Assembly: GCA_910580045.1 (NCBI GenBank)
Contig: CAJTXF010000065.1
Coordinates: 1 to 14,970 of the forward strand
Direction of reading: 5' to 3'
DNA: 14,970 nucleotides
Source of the DNA: an uncultured Eubacteriales bacterium
GTDB taxonomy: Bacteria > Bacillota > Clostridia > Oscillospirales > Acutalibacteraceae
A program made the position numbers and the translations under genes. This document shows, piece by piece, positions 1 through 7,661 of the stretch; the first letter of the stretch is position 1, and each line of letters opens with the position of its first letter. The notes beneath the pieces are model-generated. The model saw nothing but the letters and a program-made list of their open reading frames with translations, was not told where the DNA came from and ran no database searches.

Positions 1-752
1 ACCCCCCCCCCCCCCCGCCTGCCGCCGTCCACAACAATATTCTGCCTTGTAATATATGACGAAAGCTCCGACGCCAGGAACAATATGGCATTCGCTGCTT
101 CTCGGGGTACCCCCTGGCGCCGAAGAGGGGTCTCGCTCAAAATTTTATCCCTTATTTCATCCTTCCGTCCTGCCCACATATCCGTGTCAATAAAGCCGGG
201 CGAAACCGAATTTACCCTTATCCCATAAGGCCCCAGCTCCAGGGCCATAGTCTTTGTCGCAAAGATGACAGCCGCCTTGCTGCTCCCGTAGGCAATGCCA
301 CCCTCCTCGCTTTCTATCCCCGCAACGGACGCAACATTTATGATGCTTCCGGCTTTGGCTCTCACCATATATCGGGAAACCAGCTGTGCCAAATGTACTT
401 GGGACAAGAAATTCACGTCCATGGTTTTCTGCATCTCTTCAAATGAGGTCATGCTGAAAAATTTCTCGACGGATATCCCGGCGTTGTTGACCAGTATGTC
501 AATTTTCCCCGCAGCCTTGCCAATTCCTTTGACTGCCTCTTTCGCCGCTGCTTTATCAGAAAGGTCAAAATAAACCGGGGTAATCGCAACGGAATTTTTA
601 TCCGCAATTTCTTTCAGCTTGGCCTCAAACTCCTCAGACCGCGTACGTGCGCACGCCCAAACGGCAGCGCCCTGCTCCGCGAAAACTTCCACGGCAGCCA
701 TTCCGATTCCTCTATTTGAGCCTGTTATGATAGCCGTTTTCCCTGTCAGCAT
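1..752 (-). CDS. FabG-like short-chain dehydrogenase/reductase, 3' end cut by window edge
   Basis: Classical SDR, probably an NAD(P)H-dependent 3-oxoacyl-thioester (or aldehyde/ketone) reductase. 250 complete codons are visible and no stop is reached. Seen: cofactor motif TGSNRGIG (residues 10-17), NNAG (89-92), N114, S142, and Y155-GSS-K159, so the N-S-Y-K catalytic set is complete. The C-terminal VDGG signature (241-244) is followed by RR and then only glycines from the poly-C tract, so almost the whole family length is present. The ATG overlaps the stop of the FabZ-like gene (ATGCTGA), which implies translational coupling. Its position last in a glycan operon beside FabZ-like and acyl-activating genes suggests it tailors an acyl group rather than serving housekeeping fatty acid synthesis (inference). 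Sugar or aldehyde reduction remains possible. Confidence 0.88.
   Translation of the reverse strand, partial: MLTGKTAIITGSNRGIGMAAVEVFAEQGAAVWACARTRSEEFEAKLKEIADKNSVAITPVYFDLSDKAAAKEAVKGIGKAAGKIDILVNNAGISVEKFFSMTSFEEMQKTMDVNFLSQVHLAQLVSRYMVRAKAGSIINVASVAGIESEEGGIAYGSSKAAVIFATKTMALELGPYGIRVNSVSPGFIDTDMWAGRKDEIRDKILSETPLRRQGVPREAANAILFLASELSSYITRQNIVVDGGRRGGGG
2..16. repeat. 15-base poly-C homopolymer tract
   Basis: Fifteen consecutive C (poly-G in the sense of the SDR gene) sit at the extreme left edge, just after the codons for the conserved C-terminal VDGG of the FabG-like enzyme. It encodes a run of glycines in frame. It may be a slippage-prone tract that changes the C-terminus or stop of the SDR, or a low-quality contig end. 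The window cannot distinguish these. Confidence 0.8.
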
Positions 753-1246
753 ACTACTTTGTCCTCTGTTTTCGTTTTCGGTTTATATCGGTTGAACACG
801 CAGGGTATCACCATGGTCACTTCCACTTCGCAGGCCAATTCCCCGTCAACATAGCTCTTGGCGTACCCTTTCCCCACGCCGCGGGAGTAGGATTTGACAA
901 ACGCTTCAATATCCAGCCTGTCTCCCGGGTGGATCTCCCTGTGGAATTTCGCGCTCCATCGGGAGCCCACTACATCCACCTGGTCTACTTCCGGGAGCGT
1001 TGTAAACGCAATGGTTATCATCTGGCTCAGGGCTTCGGTCTGTATAGCCGCAGGCATGAAAGGGTGGCCTTCGTAATGGACGGGAAAAAACCACTCGTTA
1101 TTCGTCAGGTTCTTGTATCCTTTTGCGTATTCGCCCGGCACACATTCTGTCACCCTGTCAATAAACAAAAACGGATACCGGTTCGGCTCATACTTTTGCA
1201 GCTCATAGGCGTCAAAGGACAACACTTTTTTCTCATTATTTTCCAT
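746..1246 (-). CDS. FabZ-like 3-hydroxyacyl-thioester dehydratase (hotdog fold)
   Basis: 166-aa single hotdog protein of FabZ type, a family that dehydrates (R)-3-hydroxyacyl-ACP to trans-2-enoyl-ACP. Seen: NRYPFLFIDRV (residues 22-32), a PGEYAKGYKNLTNNEWFF block (37-54), the catalytic His in VHYEGHPFMP (H57), and the catalytic Glu in QTEALSQ (E71). FabZ normally reads GHFPGxPVMPG here, so the loop has diverged (V for G before the His, A-A after MP) and substrate preference may be altered. The start has a good GTGAGG ribosome binding site, 18 bp after the acyltransferase stop. The stop overlaps the downstream SDR start. Placement between a sugar acyltransferase and a FabG-like SDR suggests it shapes the acyl substituent of a glycan (inference). 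A thioesterase role is a less likely alternative. Confidence 0.85.
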   Translation of the reverse strand: MENNEKKVLSFDAYELQKYEPNRYPFLFIDRVTECVPGEYAKGYKNLTNNEWFFPVHYEGHPFMPAAIQTEALSQMITIAFTTLPEVDQVDVVGSRWSAKFHREIHPGDRLDIEAFVKSYSRGVGKGYAKSYVDGELACEVEVTMVIPCVFNRYKPKTKTEDKVVC

Positions 1247-1264
1247 ATTTACCTCACAACCTCA

Positions 1265-1924
1265 TTATTTATTGAAAACCTTGTGTTCGCTATTCCCCTT
1301 TGTCACCCTGGCAGGGTTGCCGATAACTGTAGCGCCGTCTTCCACATTTTTGAACACCATGGACCCCATGCCGACAATAGCCCCGCTGCCAATATCGACC
1401 CCCTGCATCATGGACGAACCCAACCCTAAAAACGCGCCCGCGCCAACATGGCTGTACCCGCCTACCGTTGCTTTAGGGCTGGCCACACAATGGCTTTCCA
1501 CGACCGCATGGTGGCCGACAATGGTTTGGAGCATGAACATACAGTTTTCTTTTATCACCGCTTCTGAGGAAACAACCGCGTGCGCCTGGATGATGCATCC
1601 TTCGCCTATCAGGGCCGTATCTGAAATGACTGCAGTCTCATCAATCAGCGTTGCAAAAGAGCAGCCTGCTGATTTAACTTTTTCATATAACAGCTCACGC
1701 ACCGCAGGTTCCCCGGCGGCGACAATAAACGCGGCGCCGTCATCCTCCATATGCTCTCTGCACGAGGTAAAATGGATCCTCTTGGTGCCGTAGTATTCTT
1801 CTTCCGCCGCGAAATCGTCCACAAAACAGACATCTGTATACCTGCATCTTATCGTTTCATTTCTGCGCACAAGATCGCAGGTTTCAAGCCCCGCGCCGCC
1901 CGCGCCATAAATAAACAACTTCAC
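1265..1924 (-). CDS. PglD/NeuD-family sugar N- or O-acyltransferase
   Basis: 219-aa acyltransferase with a PglD-type N-terminal Rossmann-like domain (MKLFIYGAGGAG, about residues 1-90) and a C-terminal left-handed beta-helix of hexapeptide repeats (about 95-210). The VGHHAVVESH stretch (137-146) holds the His pair expected at the active site of PglD, which acetylates the 4-amino group of UDP-4-amino-4,6-dideoxy sugars. The gene starts with GTG behind AGAGAGG, 15 bp after the LuxE-LuxC fusion. With RmlA, RmlB and a VioA-like aminotransferase in the same operon, the natural guess is N-acylation of dTDP-4-amino-4,6-dideoxyhexose. The donor might be acetyl-CoA or the product of the neighbouring acyl genes. 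The family assignment is secure; substrate and donor are inferred. Confidence 0.88.
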   Translation of the reverse strand: MKLFIYGAGGAGLETCDLVRRNETIRCRYTDVCFVDDFAAEEEYYGTKRIHFTSCREHMEDDGAAFIVAAGEPAVRELLYEKVKSAGCSFATLIDETAVISDTALIGEGCIIQAHAVVSSEAVIKENCMFMLQTIVGHHAVVESHCVASPKATVGGYSHVGAGAFLGLGSSMMQGVDIGSGAIVGMGSMVFKNVEDGATVIGNPARVTKGNSEHKVFNK

Positions 1925-1939
1925 CGACAGCTACCTCTC

Positions 1940-4258
1940 TTACATCTGGATTGTCCTGGTAAGCCTTTCCACCAGGTTGTATCCGTCCCAAATTAAGTCA
2001 AAGTCCATAGTATACCCTATGGGAACAACGCGGTCCACACCACGAATTCCCGCCTGAATCAGCGGCTCCAGCAGGCTTTTCCCTCCCAGCAGGCCAACCG
2101 TCTGACAGCGGGGATCGCCGCAAAAATCCCGCAAAGCCAAAATGTCATCGCAGTCAAACTCATAGAAGTATCCAGAATTCCCTCTGTAATCCATAAGCTT
2201 TGGCGGCAGCTGCGTAATCTGCACCCGCACCAAGCAGTTATCACCCTGGGATATTTGCTTCATTCCACCCAAGCCGGCGGCGGAAGCCAAGTACTCTGTC
2301 GAGAGCTTGTCAACTGCCTGTATGGGCTGGAAAGGGTATTTCTGTTTTACTATGGCAAGCAGGCTCTCCCAAAAAGCCACTTTTGCTTCTTCCCTGGCGC
2401 ACCCCGCCCAGGCCACCACCCGGGGGCTGGTGCAGGCGTTCTGGTCGAATAGGTAGGTATCATTATAGAAATCCGAAGCTGTACGGCTGGCCGCTTTGCT
2501 GTCAGCTTTTATGCGCCTTATGTACTCACCGGAGTCGATTACTGCCAAGGAATACCTGTCTGCAAAGGTGACCTCCGTAGCCCGTGGGGGCAGGGGGGAT
2601 TTCCGCAGCTCCATGATGGTAGAGTCCCCTCCCCAGATAACCCGCACATCACACAAAGAGGACAAAACATCATTGATATCCTTATCGCGCTCATACCGCA
2701 GCAGTAGAATGTACGGCTTCAATTCCGCATATTTTTCCAGCTCGGTACGGATTGCCCGGTTGATGATTCTTATCTGCGGGAAGTCCCTGGAGGGTATCCG
2801 TACAACATTCGCGTTGCCGCAAAGAAGCCCTGCGAAAAGGGAATAGGCATAATTTACCGGGACATTGGACGGTGCAATATGGAAAACCGTACCCCGCCCC
2901 ATTTGCCTGCTTTTCCCGGCAAACCGCTCTTTTAGTGATAAGGTTGATGCCTTCCGCAGCCAGAAAGCCAGCGCCATAATGTCACTATATGCTTTTGCTT
3001 CACGGTCCTGCGTCAATTCCCGCGACAGGTCCTGCAGGAAATTCAGTACATTTTCCGCAAATGGCTCCATAGGCGCCGTATGGGGAAGTTCCAGCAAACT
3101 TCTCTTATCACCAAGCAGAAAAGATATCTTGTTTAGGCCCCCTTTATCGTCTCCGGGCGTTCCCACTTCCCCACGGCCTGCCGCGAAGGTATCGCTGCAT
3201 CCGCGGATTTCCGCGTTTTTAAGCCGGCCGTAAACTTTGAAATACCTGCCTTTCCTTCCGCAAGGACAATCATCCTCTCCAAGGATTTCCCCCTCGTCCT
3301 CCGTAAGCAGGCTATGTCCCGGATAAGATTCCGGAAGCGCGGATACGACCTGTATGATCCCACGCTCCCCTGTCCCGCACACGGAAAAATCTTCCGGGCG
3401 CCGGACGATCACATCGGAGAAAACGCTGGCGTGCAAGTGTCCGCATTCACATTCCATATAGATACAGCCCGTCTGTTCCACCATGCCGTAATAATCGTGT
3501 ACGCTTTCGATTCCGCATACATCTTTTAGCGCTTTGCGGAACGCCTCTGGGCTGACCGCTTCGCCAGCCAGCTTTTTCCAGCCGCCTCCATGTATCAGCA
3601 CAGCCTGGGAGAGGTCAAAGGTTTTCCCTTCTGCCTTCAAACGGGCAAGCTCCTTGTAAAAATACTGCCAGACCATAAACGTAAAACCGAAAAGGAGAAT
3701 TTTCCGGTTCTTGTTTTGATCGAAGAAGGCTTCCAAGCCTTCCATATCAAGCCGCATATCATCGTTCAGGGCATATATTTTCTTCGACCCAAAAATGGAA
3801 AATCCCAGTATCCCAGCGCCCCGCGCTGAAAACATTTTCCGGTCTTTTACCACCGATGGGCAGTCGATGATGACCATTGGCATCCTGGCGGTGCCGGTAA
3901 ACTCATTTACTATTTTGACCATTGCTTTCTGCTGGTTGGACGAGGTGGCGCGGTCTAAAAAAATCCGCGAACCCCTTTGCCCGGATGTCCCCGAGGACGT
4001 CATGGTCTTTACCACCTCATCCTGCGCCACGCTCTTTAGCGTTAGTTCCTTGAACAGCCGCACAGGGAGGAAAGGGATATCCTCATAGGAACGGATTGTC
4101 TGCCTATCGTAAGATGCCGTACGGAGCATATCTCTGTATTCCGGGCAGTTCTGCCGATGAAACTCCGTGAGTTCCACAAGCCTTTCCGTAAGCAGCTTTT
4201 CTTTTTCCGCCTTATTCAAAGAATACGGCGGAATTTGCAGTAGATTCTGAAAGTCCAC
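1940..4258 (-). CDS. LuxE-LuxC fusion: acyl-protein synthetase plus acyl-CoA reductase
   Basis: 772-aa protein joining two enzymes that in luminous bacteria are separate subunits of fatty acid reductase. Residues about 1-353 are LuxE-like acyl-protein synthetase: TSSGTSGQ (87-94), HGGGWKK (223-229), DYYGMVEQTG (255-264) and a Cys-rich CECGH...CPCGRKG stretch (270-337). A Gly/Asp-rich linker (about 354-375) leads to LuxC-like acyl reductase (about 376-772) with HIAPSNVPVN (460-469) and the nucleophile in FDQNACTSPR (C609). LuxE activates a carboxylic acid as acyl-AMP and takes it as a thioester or ester; LuxC reduces the acyl group to an aldehyde with NADPH. A GTG start is preceded by AGGAGGTG at suitable spacing, 48 bp after the acyl ligase. 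There is no luxA/luxB nearby, so the role is glycan or acyl-group synthesis rather than light (inference). Confidence 0.9.
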   Translation of the reverse strand: MDFQNLLQIPPYSLNKAEKEKLLTERLVELTEFHRQNCPEYRDMLRTASYDRQTIRSYEDIPFLPVRLFKELTLKSVAQDEVVKTMTSSGTSGQRGSRIFLDRATSSNQQKAMVKIVNEFTGTARMPMVIIDCPSVVKDRKMFSARGAGILGFSIFGSKKIYALNDDMRLDMEGLEAFFDQNKNRKILLFGFTFMVWQYFYKELARLKAEGKTFDLSQAVLIHGGGWKKLAGEAVSPEAFRKALKDVCGIESVHDYYGMVEQTGCIYMECECGHLHASVFSDVIVRRPEDFSVCGTGERGIIQVVSALPESYPGHSLLTEDEGEILGEDDCPCGRKGRYFKVYGRLKNAEIRGCSDTFAAGRGEVGTPGDDKGGLNKISFLLGDKRSLLELPHTAPMEPFAENVLNFLQDLSRELTQDREAKAYSDIMALAFWLRKASTLSLKERFAGKSRQMGRGTVFHIAPSNVPVNYAYSLFAGLLCGNANVVRIPSRDFPQIRIINRAIRTELEKYAELKPYILLLRYERDKDINDVLSSLCDVRVIWGGDSTIMELRKSPLPPRATEVTFADRYSLAVIDSGEYIRRIKADSKAASRTASDFYNDTYLFDQNACTSPRVVAWAGCAREEAKVAFWESLLAIVKQKYPFQPIQAVDKLSTEYLASAAGLGGMKQISQGDNCLVRVQITQLPPKLMDYRGNSGYFYEFDCDDILALRDFCGDPRCQTVGLLGGKSLLEPLIQAGIRGVDRVVPIGYTMDFDLIWDGYNLVERLTRTIQM

Positions 4259-4306
4259 CCGGCTTCACCTCCTGCGTCCAGATTTTGCTTTTCAGCTTAC
4301 ATAAAA

Positions 4307-5725
4307 TCAGAGATAATATTTTGCCAGCTCTTTATACAAGGTTTTCCCCGCGTCGTTCTTTGGGATTTCATCGATAACCACCGTTTTGAAAGCCACGGCG
4401 TTTATCCCGGTCTTTCCTGCCAGGAAAGGCTTAACTTCCTCGGCAACGGCCTGATCTGTGACGAAAACATACAGATGGTCATCCACTCCAGCGCTGGCAC
4501 AGTCAGCGTTGTGGAACTGCTCCTTTATCATGCGGTCAATCTCATCCAGGTTTACCCGGTTACCGTACAACTTTAAAAACCTTTTCTTCCTGCCAACAAT
4601 ATAATAGTAGCCGTCCTCGTCAAACTGTGCCATGTCCCCAGTCTGCAACACTCTCCTTCGTTCGTCGCCTTTTATCAAATCTTCTCCGCATTCCGCATAT
4701 CCCATAGTAACATTGGCACCCTCATAAACCAGTTCGCCAGTCACATGAGGCTCTGAAACCGTTTTCCCTTCCGCGTCAATCAAATGGAACCTGCCGCCGG
4801 GGATCGCTATGCCCATAGAACCATATTTTTCAAGGGCCTTTTCCGCCGGAAGATACCCCATGCGCGCCGTGGCCTCGCATTGCCCATACATGACAATAAA
4901 CCTTGTCCCTCTTTCCTGCGCGTTTTCAGCAAACTTTTTATGCAGCTCCGGCGTCAACTTTCCTCCAGCCTGCGTGCAGTATCGCAGAGACGGCAGGTCC
5001 ATCCGGTAAAAGCACAGACGGTCCAGCATCTCGTATGTATAGGGTACGCCGCCAAAAGAAGTTGCTTTCCGCTCTTTGAAAAAGTTCCAGAATTCCTTCT
5101 GCATGATGCCCTTATTGGTGAAAAGCAGCGCTGCCCCCACAAGCAGATGGCTGTTTATAATGGAAAGGCCATAGGTGTAGTTCATGGGTAAGGTGGTAAT
5201 CGGCCGTTCTGTCTCGTCCAACTCTAAATACTGTACGATAGCGGCCGCATTCGATAAGACATTCTCATAGCTTTGCCGCACAAATTTGGGGCTTCCCGTA
5301 GAACCGGAGGTAGTAAGCAATAAGCACAATTCATCATGCAGCGGATAGGCCCTCTTATGGCCTGTTTTGAGCAGCATATATCCAAACGCTTCATGTTTGA
5401 CAGGCATTGCCGGAAATGCGTCCCGCATATCTTCGGGTACCCATAGATAGCCGGGCTGATAAAGGGTTATAAGGCTTTCCAGCATATCTTTGTCAAGGTT
5501 CTGCGCCAATAGCAGCGGTACGGAACCCTCGTTCAAGCAACCGGTATACCCGGCCAGGCTTCCGATTGTATTTGAGCAAAGAATAAATACCAGGCTTCGG
5601 CCGCCTAAAGCCTGCCTAAGCCGCGCATTTTCTTCGCTGAGCTGCCTATAACTTAGCTGTGTCCCAGCCTCGTCTATGGCCGCAAGACGATCTGAAAATC
5701 TGCTAAAATCCCACATACCGTTCAT
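4307..5725 (-). CDS. AMP-forming acyl-CoA/acyl-acid ligase
   Basis: 472-aa member of the ANL (acyl/aryl-CoA synthetase) superfamily, which adenylates a carboxylic acid and usually passes it to a thiol. Seen: phosphate-binding TTSGSTGSPK (residues 138-147), YGQCEATARMGY (280-291), the TGD adenosine-binding motif (362-364), the hinge region GRKKRFLKLYGNRV, and the C-terminal catalytic Lys in PKNDAGK (K461). An upstream extension of 28 codons exists, but I chose the ATG that overlaps the rmlB stop as ATGA behind GGAGG, since the extension has no family character and lies inside rmlB. It lies immediately before the LuxE-LuxC fusion, so the operon holds two separate acid-activating domains. The acid is unknown. 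The sequence is shorter than typical long-chain acyl-CoA synthetases. Confidence 0.87.
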   Translation of the reverse strand: MNGMWDFSRFSDRLAAIDEAGTQLSYRQLSEENARLRQALGGRSLVFILCSNTIGSLAGYTGCLNEGSVPLLLAQNLDKDMLESLITLYQPGYLWVPEDMRDAFPAMPVKHEAFGYMLLKTGHKRAYPLHDELCLLLTTSGSTGSPKFVRQSYENVLSNAAAIVQYLELDETERPITTLPMNYTYGLSIINSHLLVGAALLFTNKGIMQKEFWNFFKERKATSFGGVPYTYEMLDRLCFYRMDLPSLRYCTQAGGKLTPELHKKFAENAQERGTRFIVMYGQCEATARMGYLPAEKALEKYGSMGIAIPGGRFHLIDAEGKTVSEPHVTGELVYEGANVTMGYAECGEDLIKGDERRRVLQTGDMAQFDEDGYYYIVGRKKRFLKLYGNRVNLDEIDRMIKEQFHNADCASAGVDDHLYVFVTDQAVAEEVKPFLAGKTGINAVAFKTVVIDEIPKNDAGKTLYKELAKYYL

Positions 5726-6750
5726 ATGCCTCCGTACGTTTTCCTGTAATACTCCTGATACTCTCCGGAAACGATTTCCCGCCACCAATCCGAGCTGCTT
5801 ACATACCATCGCACCGTCCGCCTGATCCCATCATCGAATTCTGTCTGCGGCGTCCAGCCCAGCTCACGGTGGATCTTTTGGGGATCGATGGCATAGCGCC
5901 GGTCGTGGCCCTTGCGGTCAGCAACGTACTGAATCAGGCTTTCTGGTTTATTCAGCTCTTGGAGAATCAGCTTTACCACATCTATATTCCGTTTCTCGTT
6001 ATGCCCGCCTATATTGTATATCTCCCCGGCCCTGCCATTCCGCAGGATCAGCTCGATAGCCCGGCAGTGGTCCTTCACATGCAGCCAGTCCCGCACGTTC
6101 AAGCCATCCCCGTAAACCGGCAGCGGCTTGTTGTTCAGCGCATTAATCACCATCAGCGGGATGAATTTTTCCGGGAACTGGTACGGCCCATAATTGTTGG
6201 AGCATCGGGAAATTGTGGCTGGCAGACCATAAGTCCGCACATAGGACAGCACCAGCAAATCCGATCCGGCCTTCGACGCGCTGTACGGCGAACTGGTGTG
6301 CAGTGGCGTGTCTTCCGTAAAGAACAGGTCCGGCCGGTCCAGCGGCAGGTCCCCATACACCTCGTCCGTCGACACCTGATGGTACCGCCCCACCCCGAAC
6401 TCTCGGCAGGCATCCAGCAGCGCGGCCGTACCCAGGATATTCGTGCGCAAGAACACCTCCGGACCGTCGATGGAGCGATCCACATGGCTTTCCGCCGCGA
6501 AGTTCACCACATACTCCGGACGCTCCGTTCGGAACAAATCAAGCACCAGGTTTTTGTCGCAGATATCGCCCTTCACAAACCGGAAATTCGGCTTATCCAT
6601 GACCGGTTCCAGCGTCGACAAATTCCCCGCATAGGTCAGTTTATCCAAGCAGACAACCCGGTCGTCCGCATGGTTTTCCATCCAATAAAAGATAAAATTG
6701 GAGCCGATAAATCCCGCCCCGCCGGTCACAAGAATCGTCACGGTTACCAC
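5722..6750 (-). CDS. rmlB: dTDP-glucose 4,6-dehydratase
   Basis: Extended SDR of 342 aa, the usual RmlB length. It converts dTDP-glucose to dTDP-4-keto-6-deoxyglucose. Seen: NAD motif GGAGFIGS (residues 10-17), the catalytic STDEVYGD (127-134) with the Asp/Glu pair, PYSASK with Y156 and K160, the RCSNNYGPYQFPEKFIPL block, and YGDGLNVRDWLHV. It starts with GTG at 6750 behind AGGAAAGG; a second in-frame GTG three codons later is also possible. It sits 16 bp after rmlA and overlaps the acyl ligase start by 4 bp. No rmlC or rmlD follows, so the product is more likely an aminated 6-deoxy sugar than dTDP-rhamnose. Confidence 0.97.
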   Translation of the reverse strand: MVTVTILVTGGAGFIGSNFIFYWMENHADDRVVCLDKLTYAGNLSTLEPVMDKPNFRFVKGDICDKNLVLDLFRTERPEYVVNFAAESHVDRSIDGPEVFLRTNILGTAALLDACREFGVGRYHQVSTDEVYGDLPLDRPDLFFTEDTPLHTSSPYSASKAGSDLLVLSYVRTYGLPATISRCSNNYGPYQFPEKFIPLMVINALNNKPLPVYGDGLNVRDWLHVKDHCRAIELILRNGRAGEIYNIGGHNEKRNIDVVKLILQELNKPESLIQYVADRKGHDRRYAIDPQKIHRELGWTPQTEFDDGIRRTVRWYVSSSDWWREIVSGEYQEYYRKTYGGI

Positions 6751-6766
6751 TGCCTTTCCTAGAAAT

Positions 6767-7651
6767 TCAGCGCAAAAAGCTGTCCTCCGCCACGCGCTTC
6801 AAATGCTCGCCATAGGGCGATTTCCCATACAAATCCGCGGCGCTGAGAAGCTCTTTTTTTCCGATCCAGCCCGCGTAATACCCAATCTCCTCCGGCGCGG
6901 AAATCACCACGCCCTGGCGGTTCTGCACCGCTTCTACAAAGGACGCCGCTTCCATCAAGCTGTCCACCGTGCCGGTATCCATCCAAGCAAATCCGCGTCC
7001 CAAAACCTGCACTTTCAGCCGGTTTTCCTGCAAATACAGCCGGTTCAAATCCGTGATTTCCAGTTCGCCCCGGCCCGACGGCTGCAGCTTTTTTGCAAAT
7101 TCGCACACACGTCCATCATAGAAATATAGCCCGGTAACCGCATAATGTGATTTCGGATTTTCCGGCTTCTCCTCCACCGACAGCACGTTGTGCTCCCTGT
7201 CCAGCTCCATCACGCCGAACTGCCCCGGGTCCCGGACATAGTACCCGAACACCGTGGCAAATCCATCCTGGGCGTTTCGAATCGCCTGCTGCAAATTGCT
7301 GGAAAACCAGCCGCCATAGAAGATGTTGTCGCCTAAAATCATGGCGCATGGCCCGCCGTTTATGAACGCTTCGCTGATTAAAAACGCCTGGGCCAAGCCC
7401 TCCGGCTCCGGCTGCTCCGCGTAACGGAGTCGAATCCCAAACTGCCCGCCATCGCCCAAAAGCTGCCGGAATTTGGGCAGGTCCCCCGGAGTGGAAATGA
7501 GCAGGATCTCACGGATCCCCGCCAGCATTAAAGTGGATAACGGATAGTAAATCATGGGCTTGTCGTACACCGGAAGCAGCTGCTTTGACACCGCTTTTGT
7601 CAGCGGATACAGCCGCGTCCCGGAGCCGCCGGCTAAAATAATCCCGCGCAT
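6767..7651 (-). CDS. rmlA: Glucose-1-phosphate thymidylyltransferase
   Basis: 294-aa RmlA, which makes dTDP-glucose from dTTP and glucose 1-phosphate. Seen: the N-terminal nucleotidyltransferase signature GGSGTRLYPLT followed by KQLLPVYDKPMIYYPL, then EQPEPEGLAQAF, GDNIFYG, VEEKPENPKSHYAVTGLYFYD and RGFAWMDTGT, all in family order. I start it at MRGIILAGG rather than 13 codons earlier, because that ATG has a GAGGTG site about 7 bp upstream and lies just after the aminotransferase stop. It supplies the nucleotide sugar used by rmlB and the aminotransferase next to it. No unusual features. Confidence 0.97.
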   Translation of the reverse strand: MRGIILAGGSGTRLYPLTKAVSKQLLPVYDKPMIYYPLSTLMLAGIREILLISTPGDLPKFRQLLGDGGQFGIRLRYAEQPEPEGLAQAFLISEAFINGGPCAMILGDNIFYGGWFSSNLQQAIRNAQDGFATVFGYYVRDPGQFGVMELDREHNVLSVEEKPENPKSHYAVTGLYFYDGRVCEFAKKLQPSGRGELEITDLNRLYLQENRLKVQVLGRGFAWMDTGTVDSLMEAASFVEAVQNRQGVVISAPEEIGYYAGWIGKKELLSAADLYGKSPYGEHLKRVAEDSFLR

Positions 7652-7661
7652 ATTTTGCACC

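Noticed and set aside
1940..4258. Bioluminescence (lux) operon
   Set aside because: Only LuxE- and LuxC-type domains are present. No luxA, luxB or luxD-like genes exist in the window and the context is sugar-nucleotide synthesis.
5869..6762. Plus-strand open frame of about 297 codons
   Set aside because: It lies opposite rmlB, which has every family motif; the plus-strand translation shows no recognisable domain and is a GC-driven shadow.
5722..7651. dTDP-rhamnose pathway
   Set aside because: rmlA and rmlB are present but rmlC and rmlD are not, and an aminotransferase gene is directly adjacent, which favours an aminated 6-deoxy sugar.
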